A stretch of 5,951 bases of DNA from Bacteroidia bacterium (GTDB lineage Bacteria; Bacteroidota; Bacteroidia; JABDFU01): assembly GCA_020849195.1 (NCBI GenBank), contig JADLGT010000059.1, positions 1 through 5,951 of the forward strand. The letters are read 5' to 3'. The notes beneath the pieces are model-generated. The model saw only the letters and a program-made list of their open reading frames with translations. It did no database searches and was not told the DNA's origin. This document shows, in pieces, positions 1-5,819 of the stretch (position 1 is the first letter of the stretch; every line of letters begins with the position of its first letter). The translations under genes and the position numbers were made by a program.

Positions 1-1879
1 TCCAGCTTTTGGGTTCGCGCTTTACACCGGCAAAAGTACTCATGCACTGCATCGCAAAAGAAAAAAAAATCATTAATGAAAATCCTACTGCTTTAGTATA
101 AACCAATTGACCCGTTACGCTATTTCTTTCTTCCAACATTTTTTCTCGTATCGACAATGTGTTTTTCGAATCTCCCACACTGTAAATTGTGGCCATTGTT
201 CCAACAAACACTTCGCGTGCAGCAAAGGAGGTGATGAGCGAAATTCCTATTTTCCAATCAAATCCTAAAGGTGCAATAGCCGGCTCAATCGCTTTTCCTA
301 CTATACCGGCATACGATGCTTCCAATTTTTTCGATGCAATAATTCGGTTAGTATTTTCGATGGCAACTCCGGGTATTCCGGCTGAATAGTGTTGTTCAAT
401 TGCTTCAAACTTCCCCGAAGGGCCATGCGATGACAATACCCATAGTATAATTGAAATGGCAACAATTACTTTTCCGGCATCAAGTAAAAAAACTTTTACC
501 TTTTCAAAAATGGTGTACCCTACATTCGACCAACGCGGAGGGCGATACACCGGAAGTTCCATAATAAAATAGCTTTTTTCTTTGGCTTTAATTATGTATT
601 TCATTACAAATGCGGCCAATAGTGCCGCCACAAAACCTATCAGATACATGAACATGAGAATAAAGCCGCTGGCATTAAAAAAACTAATGTGCTTACCCGC
701 AGGAACAATAAGGCTGATGAGTAATGTATAAACCGGAAGTCGCGCCGAACAACTCATGAGCGGAGTAATAAGAATTGTTACCAAACGTTCTTTCCAATTG
801 CCTATGGTGCGTGCGCTCATAATGGCGGGTACTGCGCAAGCTACCCCGCTAATCAACGGAATTACCGATCGTCCATTAAGTCCAAAGCGTCGCATAAGTT
901 TATCCATTATAAAACTTACACGGGCCATGTATCCGGTATCTTCCAACAGGGCAATAAAACCGAAAAGTAAAGCTATCTGCGGAATAAACACAACCACTCC
1001 ACTCAATCCTGCAAGTATGCCGTTAATAAATAATTCGGCAAGTTCTCCTTTGGGTAAATATTGGTGCCCCCAATACGAAAACTGAATAAACAATTTCTCA
1101 ATCCATTGCATGGGGAAGGCCGCTATGTAAAATATGCTTTGGAAAATAAAAAATAATATTAGCAGAAACGTAGCAAAGCCCCAAATACGATGGGTAAGCC
1201 AGCGATCGAGTTTGTGTGTAAATGTTATTTTTTCGTTTTCTTGCCGGTGCGAAACAATATCGTTTACCAATACCGAAATAGTATTATTCCGTTCAATTCC
1301 TTCTGCTGCCGGGTTAACATTTATAGAAATAAATTTTTTTGATGAGGGCTGCACTTGGTCCGCAAGTGTTTTTTTAAGTTCATCTATTCCGATTTTATTG
1401 CGTGCACTTAAAGGAATTACAGGTACACCAAGTCTTTCGGAAAGCAGGCTCACATTTTTTGGTGAGGCAATAGAACCGGCCAGGTCAATCATGTTTAAAG
1501 CTAGAATAACCGGAAGTTCGAGTTCAATAAGCTGAGTTGCTAAAAATAAGTTGCGTTTTAAATTAGTAGAGTCTATCACTACTACAACACAATCGGGATG
1601 GTCGGGGTTATTTTTGTTTTTCAGTATTTCGCAGGCAACTTCTTCGTCAATCGAGCGGGGCTGCAAACTATATATACCCGGCAAATCGATAATGTCTGCT
1701 TGCAACACTTGCCCATCGGAGCCGACAAGTTTGGTGGAACCAATTTTTTTATCGACGGTAACACCGGGGAAATTGGCAATTTTTTGTTTTAGTCCGGTAA
1801 GCTCATTGAACAGCGTTGATTTGCCACTGTTGGGATTGCCTACTATCGCTACTTTTATAAATGAAGGGAATTTACTCAC
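1..1879 (-). CDS. feoB: Ferrous iron transport protein B (FeoB), 3' end cut off by the window edge
   Basis: Inner-membrane Fe(II) transporter with an N-terminal G-protein domain. The frame is open from 1879 to the left edge (626 codons), so the C-terminus is missing; Bacteroidota FeoB proteins are usually somewhat longer. G-protein motifs are all present: G1 GNPNSGKS at residues 14-21, G2 Thr in FPGVTV near 41, G3 DLPG 65-68, G4 NMID 129-132, G5 SAR 158-160. The membrane part carries the two Gate motifs, GVACAVPA (345-352) and PLMSCSARLPVY (373-384), with conserved Cys348 and Cys377. A late segment ending FAMQCMSTFAGVKRE is typical of the FeoB C-terminal region. The start is not ATG. GTG at 1877-1879 is chosen because an in-frame stop lies just upstream and the first in-frame ATG is residue 130, beyond the P-loop; TTG at 1883-1885 is the only other candidate. 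The gene lies 51 bases downstream of feoA and is probably cotranscribed with it. No frameshift is seen. Confidence 0.96.
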   Translation of the reverse strand, partial: MSKFPSFIKVAIVGNPNSGKSTLFNELTGLKQKIANFPGVTVDKKIGSTKLVGSDGQVLQADIIDLPGIYSLQPRSIDEEVACEILKNKNNPDHPDCVVVVIDSTNLKRNLFLATQLIELELPVILALNMIDLAGSIASPKNVSLLSERLGVPVIPLSARNKIGIDELKKTLADQVQPSSKKFISINVNPAAEGIERNNTISVLVNDIVSHRQENEKITFTHKLDRWLTHRIWGFATFLLILFFIFQSIFYIAAFPMQWIEKLFIQFSYWGHQYLPKGELAELFINGILAGLSGVVVFIPQIALLFGFIALLEDTGYMARVSFIMDKLMRRFGLNGRSVIPLISGVACAVPAIMSARTIGNWKERLVTILITPLMSCSARLPVYTLLISLIVPAGKHISFFNASGFILMFMYLIGFVAALLAAFVMKYIIKAKEKSYFIMELPVYRPPRWSNVGYTIFEKVKVFLLDAGKVIVAISIILWVLSSHGPSGKFEAIEQHYSAGIPGVAIENTNRIIASKKLEASYAGIVGKAIEPAIAPLGFDWKIGISLITSFAAREVFVGTMATIYSVGDSKNTLSIREKMLEERNSVTGQLVYTKAVGFSLMIFFSFAMQCMSTFAGVKREPKSW

Positions 1880-1930
1880 AAGCAAAAATTATGGGCAATA
1901 AATATACGAGATTAAGACTTATACAAACTC

Positions 1931-2167
1931 TTATAAGGACTTAACCAAAATAGTTGCAGCCTCCTGTTTACGCAGACTAAGTAAATAGCCCGAAACTAAA
2001 ATAGCAATTGGATCGCCCATTGGGGCCACATTGTCAATGGTAACTCGCTCTCCGGGCGTACAACCCATTTCAAGCAGCTTTAACGACATGTCGTCATCGG
2101 TAAATGAAACTATCTCAGCGGTTTCTCCTAATTTCATTGTTGCAAGCGTGCTCATTTTTCTTTTCAT
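1931..2167 (-). CDS. feoA: Ferrous iron transport protein A (FeoA), small SH3-like cytoplasmic partner of FeoB
   Basis: The 78-residue protein has the length and pattern of a stand-alone FeoA domain, a small SH3-like fold thought to assist or regulate FeoB in Fe(II) uptake. Visible features are MKLGETAEIV (11-20), the family hallmark LLEMGCTPGERV (31-42), and the C-terminal strand region GDPIAILVSGYLLSLRKQEA (51-70). It lies directly upstream of feoB on the same strand, the usual feoAB order, with 51 bases between them. Start choice is uncertain: ATG at 2165-2167 gives 78 residues, while ATG at 2153-2155 (Met5, beginning MSTLATMKLGE) gives 74. If the putative -7 element at 2176-2183 is used, the downstream ATG would have a short leader and the upstream one would be almost leaderless. 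A DtxR-like dyad just upstream suggests iron-dependent repression. Confidence 0.93.
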   Translation of the reverse strand: MKRKMSTLATMKLGETAEIVSFTDDDMSLKLLEMGCTPGERVTIDNVAPMGDPIAILVSGYLLSLRKQEAATILVKSL

Positions 2168-2175
2168 ATTTGATG

Positions 2176-2195
2176 CGAAGGTATTTAAAACCTAA
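2176..2195 (-). promoter_or_regulatory. Putative feoAB promoter -7 element overlapped by a DtxR/IdeR-like operator dyad
   Basis: Bases 2179-2193 read AGGTATTTAAAACCT, an imperfect palindrome with 6 of 7 pairs matching around a central T. AGGT-N7-ACCT has exactly the half-site spacing of the DtxR/IdeR consensus TTAGGTTAGCCTAACCTAA, and 11 of 19 positions agree over 2177-2195. On the minus strand TACCTTCG (2183 to 2176) is one mismatch from the Bacteroidota -7 element TAnnTTTG and overlaps the dyad, so a bound repressor would block it. No clear -33 TTTG is seen. A further TTAGGT half-site lies at 2216-2221 in inverted orientation. The operator role is inferred from the pattern and from the downstream iron-uptake genes. 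Confidence 0.42.
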
Positions 2196-2287
2196 GAGGC
2201 TTGCCATACCCTGTATTAGGTATTTAGGAAGATTAAATATGAGATTCATCGGGAATAGTTCTGATACCACACTACAACACTGATGTT

Positions 2288-2309
2288 CATTGCATTAACA
2301 CATTGCATT
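2288..2309. repeat. Short tandem direct repeat CATTGCATT, 13-base period
   Basis: CATTGCATT occurs at 2288-2296 and again at 2301-2309, separated by AACA. The copies are perfect over nine bases. A 13-base period is a little more than one helical turn, so this could be a protein-binding site or chance in an AT-rich spacer. No function is assigned. Confidence 0.5.
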
Positions 2310-2367
2310 TCTAATATAAAGTCCGGGTTAAATGAGGGGATAAAGAAACAGATGAACTATAAATCAC

Positions 2368-2390
2368 AAATGCGGACAATCGCATTTTTT
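2368..2390 (+). terminator. Terminator-like hairpin with T-run upstream of mlaE
   Basis: AAATGCG (2368-2374), loop GACAAT (2375-2380) and CGCATTT (2381-2387) form a perfect 7-base-pair stem, and the T-run continues to 2390. This is the shape of a Rho-independent terminator acting on the plus strand. The stem is short and half A-T. No plus-strand gene lies upstream, so it would end either a small transcript from the intergenic region, read-through antisense to feoAB, or a long mlaE leader. It lies 177 bases before the mlaE start. Confidence 0.4.
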
Positions 2391-2567
2391 CGGAGCTTTA
2401 CGGTGTACTGATTTGGAACTAGTGCTGCAGGCTAGATATAAAAACAGACCGAACAATACCATCAACTTTAAAACCGCTTGTGTTATATGTGTAATTCTCA
2501 TTCTATACAGCGCCAAATCTAAGGTACCAAATTATTAGTTATTTTTAAGCAATATTTTAATTTACAG

Positions 2568-3308
2568 ATGAAATTACTCCACCATTTCGGAAAATATGTT
2601 TTACTTATGAAGCGGGCTTTTGGGCGGCCTGAAAAATACACCATATACTACAGACAAAGTATCACCGAAATTAATTCGCTCGGAATTGGTTCATTGGGAA
2701 TAGCGGCAATCATTTCAGTATTTATGGGAGCGGTAATTACCATTCAATCTTCATTTAACTTTACAAGCGCATGGATTCCGCTTTATGCTGTTGGTTTGGC
2801 TACGCGGCAAGGTATTATTCTTGAGTTTGCACCAACTATCATCAGCCTCATCTTAGCCGGGAAGGTAGGTTCCAGTATTGCTTCTGAAATAGGCACTATG
2901 CGTGTTACCGAACAAATTGATGCACTTGAGGTGATGGGAATAAACTCGGCCAGCTACCTCATTATGCCTAAGGTTTTGGCGGCCGTTTTCATAAATCCCT
3001 TCATCATTTTAATAAGTATGTTTCTTGGAATTTTTGGCGGATGGTTATTTGGAATCTTAACCGGTGTAGTTTCTTCCTATGAATATATTTACGGAATACA
3101 ATATCAATTTAAACCATTTGGTGTTACTTATGCGCTTATTAAAACTGTTGTCTTTGCTTTTATCATTACTTCGGTTTCGGCTTATCACGGTTATTATACA
3201 AACGGAGGTGCACTCGAAGTAGGCCGTTCGAGTACAAAGGCTGTGGTGTACAGTAATATTCTCATTCTTGTTTTTAATTTTCTACTCACACAATTGCTCA
3301 TGTCGTGA
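2568..3308 (+). CDS. mlaE: MlaE-family ABC transporter permease, lipid transport
   Basis: This 246-residue inner-membrane protein is the permease of an MlaFEDB/MCE-type phospholipid transporter, which moves lipids between inner and outer membrane; transport direction in this lineage cannot be told from sequence. The length matches the MlaE core. The hallmark EIGTMRVTEQIDALEVMG is at residues 107-124, preceded by APTIISLILAGKVGSSIAS (88-106). A second conserved block, GYYTNGGALEVGRSSTKAVV, is at 208-227. Hydrophobic segments appear at about 38-60, 84-104, 134-166, 192-207 and 228-245. There is no N-terminal STAS extension. The ATG at 2568 is preferred because residues 1-37 form the expected amphipathic N-terminus (KRAFGRPEKYTIYYRQ). 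Its TGA overlaps the GTG start of the ATPase gene by four bases (GTGA), indicating translational coupling. Confidence 0.94.
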   Translation: MKLLHHFGKYVLLMKRAFGRPEKYTIYYRQSITEINSLGIGSLGIAAIISVFMGAVITIQSSFNFTSAWIPLYAVGLATRQGIILEFAPTIISLILAGKVGSSIASEIGTMRVTEQIDALEVMGINSASYLIMPKVLAAVFINPFIILISMFLGIFGGWLFGILTGVVSSYEYIYGIQYQFKPFGVTYALIKTVVFAFIITSVSAYHGYYTNGGALEVGRSSTKAVVYSNILILVFNFLLTQLLMS

Positions 3309-4063
3309 TCGAAGTACACAACATATCAAAATCGTTTGGCGATCGGAATATTCTGAATGGTGTTTCATTTGTATTTGAACAGGGTAAATGTAATCTTATA
3401 ATAGGTGAAAGCGGTTCGGGGAAAACCGTTTTTTGCAAATGTATGGTAGGACTGCTTAAAACGGATGGCGGTACGGTGCTTTACAATAATCGCAACTTTA
3501 CTTCCATGGATTTTTACGAGCGTAAAGAAATACGAAAAGAAATAGGAATGCTTTTTCAGGGAGGCGCATTGTTTGATTCGATGACAGTTGAAGAAAATAT
3601 TATTTTTCCACTATCAATGTTTACCAATAAATCTTTGGAAGAAAAGCGCGATAGAGCTAACTTTTGTCTGTCGCGCGTTAATCTGCCTAATGCTGCCTCG
3701 CTTTATCCATCCGAATTAAGCGGCGGGATGAAAAAACGTGTGGCCATTGCGCGAGCCATTGCGGTTGAGCCCAAATATCTATTTTGCGATGAACCTAACT
3801 CCGGACTCGACCCGCGTACATCTATCGTTATTGACGAGTTGATTAAAGAAATTACCTATGAATACAACATCACCACAGTTGTTATTACTCACGATATGAA
3901 CTCCGTTTTGGAAATAGGCGACAATATCGCTTTTTTATACAAAGGCAATATATTGTGGAAAGGCAATAAAGAAGAAATACTTCACACCGGCAAAAATGAA
4001 TTGATAGATTTCGTTTATGCTACCAAATTCCTTAAAGAATTTCGAAAGAAAATCGTCAAGTAA
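3305..4063 (+). CDS. mlaF: MlaF-family ABC transporter ATP-binding protein, lipid transport
   Basis: Cytoplasmic ATPase that powers the MlaE permease; 252 residues, the usual length for the family. All nucleotide-binding motifs are intact: Walker A GESGSGKT (34-41), Q-loop Gln85 in MLFQGGALFDS (82-92), signature LSGGMKKR (138-145), Walker B YLFCDE with catalytic Glu163 (158-163), D-loop SGLDP (166-170) and switch His196 in VITHD (193-197). The GGALFDSMTVEENI stretch after the Q-loop and GGMKKRVAIARA are characteristic of the MlaF/MCE-associated branch. It starts with GTG at 3305, which overlaps the mlaE stop and begins the expected MIEVHNISKSFG strand. No mlaD-type MCE gene follows; the next gene is convergent on the other strand, 29 bases away, so the substrate-binding partner must be elsewhere in the genome. 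Confidence 0.95.
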   Translation: MIEVHNISKSFGDRNILNGVSFVFEQGKCNLIIGESGSGKTVFCKCMVGLLKTDGGTVLYNNRNFTSMDFYERKEIRKEIGMLFQGGALFDSMTVEENIIFPLSMFTNKSLEEKRDRANFCLSRVNLPNAASLYPSELSGGMKKRVAIARAIAVEPKYLFCDEPNSGLDPRTSIVIDELIKEITYEYNITTVVITHDMNSVLEIGDNIAFLYKGNILWKGNKEEILHTGKNELIDFVYATKFLKEFRKKIVK

Positions 4064-4069
4064 GGTGAG

Positions 4070-4091
4070 TGTTTTGGTAATTCGTAAAACA
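4070..4091. terminator. Weak symmetric hairpin between convergent genes
   Basis: TGTTTT (4070-4075) and AAAACA (4086-4091) can pair around a 10-base loop in the 29-base gap between the convergent mlaF and ATL genes. The stem has a single G-C pair and would be unstable. The position suits a bidirectional terminator, but the structure alone is poor evidence. Confidence 0.22.
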
Positions 4092-4092
4092 A

Positions 4093-4482
4093 TTACAGCT
4101 TTAATTCTTCCGTAGGGTCCCAAAATAATTTTTTAAACTCCATAATACTATCTTTTCGTACGCTAACTCCTTCCTTTGCGAGCAACTCTTGCATTAGCGA
4201 AGGCCTAGCAAAATGGTGTTTGCCGCTAAGCAATCCGGTTCGGTTTACTACGCGATGAGCAGGTACGTATTTTTTGTACGTATGAGATGCATTCATGGCC
4301 CAGCCAACCATACGCGCCGAACGTGCCATTCCCAAATATTTTGCAATAGCACCATAGCTGGTAACACGGCCTTTGGGGATAAGACGAACTACCTCAAAAA
4401 CAAGTTCAAAAAAATCTGCGTTTCTATTACCTGCGCTTATCGGTTTTAGAAGAGATAAATTTGTTTTAGGTTTTTTTTTCAA
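4093..4482 (-). CDS. Alkyltransferase-like protein (ATL), MGMT-family DNA-binding domain without the acceptor cysteine
   Basis: The protein matches the C-terminal DNA-binding domain of O6-alkylguanine-DNA alkyltransferases. Conserved parts are the helix-turn-helix GRVTSYGAIAKYLG (38-51, with Tyr43), SARMVGWAM with the Arg57 finger (55-63), the active-site motif PAHRV (74-78), and VNRTGLLSGKHHF (79-91). The acceptor Cys of PCHRV is replaced by Ala75, so it should bind O6-alkylguanine without repairing it. Characterised ATLs lack this Cys and pass lesions to nucleotide excision repair. The start is inferred. Upstream in frame the only ATG is at 4588-4590, which would add 36 residues read out of frame through the DinB gene. 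TTG at 4480-4482 overlaps the DinB stop (TTGA) and gives 129 residues beginning MKKKPKTN, close to family length. The start is followed at once by nine A. Confidence 0.88.
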   Translation of the reverse strand: MKKKPKTNLSLLKPISAGNRNADFFELVFEVVRLIPKGRVTSYGAIAKYLGMARSARMVGWAMNASHTYKKYVPAHRVVNRTGLLSGKHHFARPSLMQELLAKEGVSVRKDSIMEFKKLFWDPTEELKL

Positions 4483-4967
4483 AATAAGCGCTGATAGGCA
4501 ATAAAGTCGGTAGCCGGCAAATCGGTAATACCCAATTCGCGCAGCATAGTTATTATTTGTCCGCGGTGGTAGCTGCCGTGATTCACACAATGCATAATTA
4601 TTCCTGCATTGGTATTGGTATATGTTTCTCCCTTGATGGTTTTATACATTGTTGAAAAATCGAAATAATTTTCTTCTTTTGAGGTTAGATAATCGACAAA
4701 AGTTTTTGAGGTAGTTACAAAACTATCAATAGCGGGATTTTTAAATTCAGCCGAAGGCGGCCAGTTAACGGATTCGCCCTTTAAGCGCATCATCCATGCC
4801 AATTCGGCATCCCAAATGTGATGTACGGTTTTGCGGATGGAAGGGAAACTACTTTTCAATTCTTTATCAAGCAAAGCGGAGTCTATTTTCAGTAAAACGT
4901 CTGCGATTTTTTTATTTGCCCACAGATTATACTGTACGTACCGGGTAATTATTTTTTTGATATCCAT
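4479..4967 (-). CDS. DinB-family protein, putative metal-dependent enzyme
   Basis: The 162-residue protein fits the DinB/YfiT-like four-helix-bundle superfamily, whose members bind a divalent metal through three histidines and include thiol-dependent transferases; the B. subtilis founder is DNA-damage inducible. It is unrelated to E. coli DinB polymerase IV. The N-terminal helix RYVQYNLWANKKIADVL (9-25) is typical. Likely metal ligands are His50 in HHIWDAELAW (49-58) and His130 and His134 in NHGSYHRGQI (129-138). The tail LPATDFIAYQRLF is common in Bacteroidota members. The substrate cannot be predicted. It lies 45 bases downstream of the LutA-type gene, and its TGA overlaps the proposed TTG start of the ATL gene by four bases, so the two are probably translated together. 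Confidence 0.88.
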   Translation of the reverse strand: MDIKKIITRYVQYNLWANKKIADVLLKIDSALLDKELKSSFPSIRKTVHHIWDAELAWMMRLKGESVNWPPSAEFKNPAIDSFVTTSKTFVDYLTSKEENYFDFSTMYKTIKGETYTNTNAGIIMHCVNHGSYHRGQIITMLRELGITDLPATDFIAYQRLF

Positions 4968-5012
4968 TTTTAATCTTGAAACTCTTCCGATTTTTTTGAA
5001 ATGTTAAATCAT

Positions 5013-5735
5013 TTACTCCCATCCGCTCGCCAACACATCGGCAATGTGCATTACTTTAAGTTTCATGTTGTTTTTTTTAATGTAACCATCCATGTGCATC
5101 AAGCACGACATATCAGTTGATATTAAATAATCGGCCCCTGTATCAACAGCATGCTCTACTTTATCTTTACCCATACCTACAGCAATGGGTTCAAACTTAA
5201 CCGAAAAACTCTCGCCAAACCCACAGCATGTTTCCGTGTCTTTCATTTCGCGTAATTCGAGTCCGCGCACTTTTTCAAGCAACACCCGTGGTTCGCGTTT
5301 TACTCCATACTCGCGCAAAGCAGCACACGAATCGTGGTAGGTGGCAATGCCATTTAACACAGCGCCTATGTTAGTTATTTTTAAAACATTAACCAGGAAA
5401 TCGGTAAACTCGTACATGTTTTTCTGCACCTGTTTATACTCGTTATGTAAAACAGAATTATGAAACATTTCGGGGAAATAGTTTTTTACAAACCCCGCAC
5501 ACGAAGCTGATGGGGTTACGATGTAGCGATCGTTCTGAAATTCCTTGATAAATTTTTCTCCTACTTCTTTTGCCTCTTTCCAGTAGCCGGCATTAAAAGC
5601 AGGCTGACCACAGCAGGTTTGTTCGGGGTTATAGTTAACCGCACAACCTACCTTTTCTAACACCTTTACCATGTTTAATGCTGCGGTGGGATAAATCTGA
5701 TCGATGAAACAGGGTATAAAAATATCTACAATCAT
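5013..5735 (-). CDS. LutA/YkgE-type (Fe-S)-binding protein with two cysteine-rich CCG domains
   Basis: The 240-residue protein is the size and pattern of LutA (YkgE), a subunit of the LutABC lactate-oxidising complex. It has two cysteine-rich CCG domains related to heterodisulfide reductase subunit B and GlcF. Domain one has Cys9 (FIPCFIDQIYP), Cys41-Cys42 in QTCCGQPAFN (39-48), and Cys79 in SASCAGF. Domain two has Cys137 in HDSCAALREYG (134-144), Cys170-Cys171 in TCCGFGESFSVK (169-180) and Cys211 in CLMHMDGY. The second motif reads GFGES where many relatives have GFGGT. ATG at 5733-5735 fits the family start MIVDIFIPC. No lutB or lutC is next to it: the downstream neighbour is the DinB gene and the upstream one a membrane transporter. 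It may be a stand-alone Fe-S electron carrier or have partners elsewhere, so I give no gene symbol. Confidence 0.88.
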   Translation of the reverse strand: MIVDIFIPCFIDQIYPTAALNMVKVLEKVGCAVNYNPEQTCCGQPAFNAGYWKEAKEVGEKFIKEFQNDRYIVTPSASCAGFVKNYFPEMFHNSVLHNEYKQVQKNMYEFTDFLVNVLKITNIGAVLNGIATYHDSCAALREYGVKREPRVLLEKVRGLELREMKDTETCCGFGESFSVKFEPIAVGMGKDKVEHAVDTGADYLISTDMSCLMHMDGYIKKNNMKLKVMHIADVLASGWE

Positions 5736-5756
5736 TTAGCGTAAGGTAAGCAGGCG

Positions 5757-5787
5757 CGAATTTACAAATTACAGCTAAGTTTGCGAA
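5757..5787 (-). promoter_or_regulatory. Possible Bacteroidota-type promoter for the LutA-type gene
   Basis: On the minus strand TAAATTCG (5764 to 5757) is one mismatch from TAnnTTTG. A TTCG (5787 to 5784), one mismatch from the -33 TTTG, lies 19 bases upstream. The -7 element ends 21 bases before the ATG at 5735. Both elements are imperfect and the region is AT-rich, so chance is a real possibility. Confidence 0.22.
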
Positions 5788-5819
5788 GTGAAGTTTTGAA
5801 CAGAATTTTGAATCGGGAA

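Larger units (their letters stand above)
2168..2567. other. Divergent intergenic region between feoA and mlaE, non-coding
   Basis: These 400 bases separate two divergently transcribed operons, and I find no credible reading frame or tRNA in them. They contain the feoA-proximal dyad (2177-2195), two copies of AGGTATTTA (2179-2187 and 2218-2226), a tandem CATTGCATT pair (2288-2309) and a hairpin with a T-run (2368-2390). I see no convincing TAnnTTTG promoter for mlaE, and the bases just before its ATG are AT-rich with no Shine-Dalgarno sequence, as is usual for Bacteroidota. Confidence 0.8.

Noticed and set aside
189..1901. Several plus-strand open frames of 64-133 codons (189-389, 756-1085, 1134-1535, 1551-1901, 1598-1792)
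   Set aside because: All lie antisense to feoB, which is continuous and carries every expected motif. Their translations are low-complexity and match no family I recognise.
2228..2250. Possible Fur box (AT-rich GATTAAATATGAGATTCAT) upstream of feoA
   Set aside because: It matches the 19-base Fur consensus at fewer than half of its positions and has no dyad symmetry; the AGGT-N7-ACCT dyad nearer the gene is the better candidate.
2391..2567. Promoter for mlaE of the TTTG / TAnnTTTG type
   Set aside because: TTTG occurs at 2412-2415 but is followed at a 17-base spacing only by TAGATATA, which lacks the TTTG end; no other pair fits better.
3935..4123. Minus-strand open frame of 62 codons across the mlaF 3' end and the convergent gap
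   Set aside because: It is antisense to the intact end of mlaF and overlaps the ATL stop; nothing in it resembles a protein domain.
4213..4449. Plus-strand open frame of 78 codons
   Set aside because: It is the antisense shadow of the ATL gene, whose frame has clear family motifs.
4483..4590. ATG-initiated 165-residue version of the ATL starting at 4590
   Set aside because: The extra 36 residues are read out of frame through the 3' end of the DinB gene, look unlike any ATL N-terminus, and exceed the family length.
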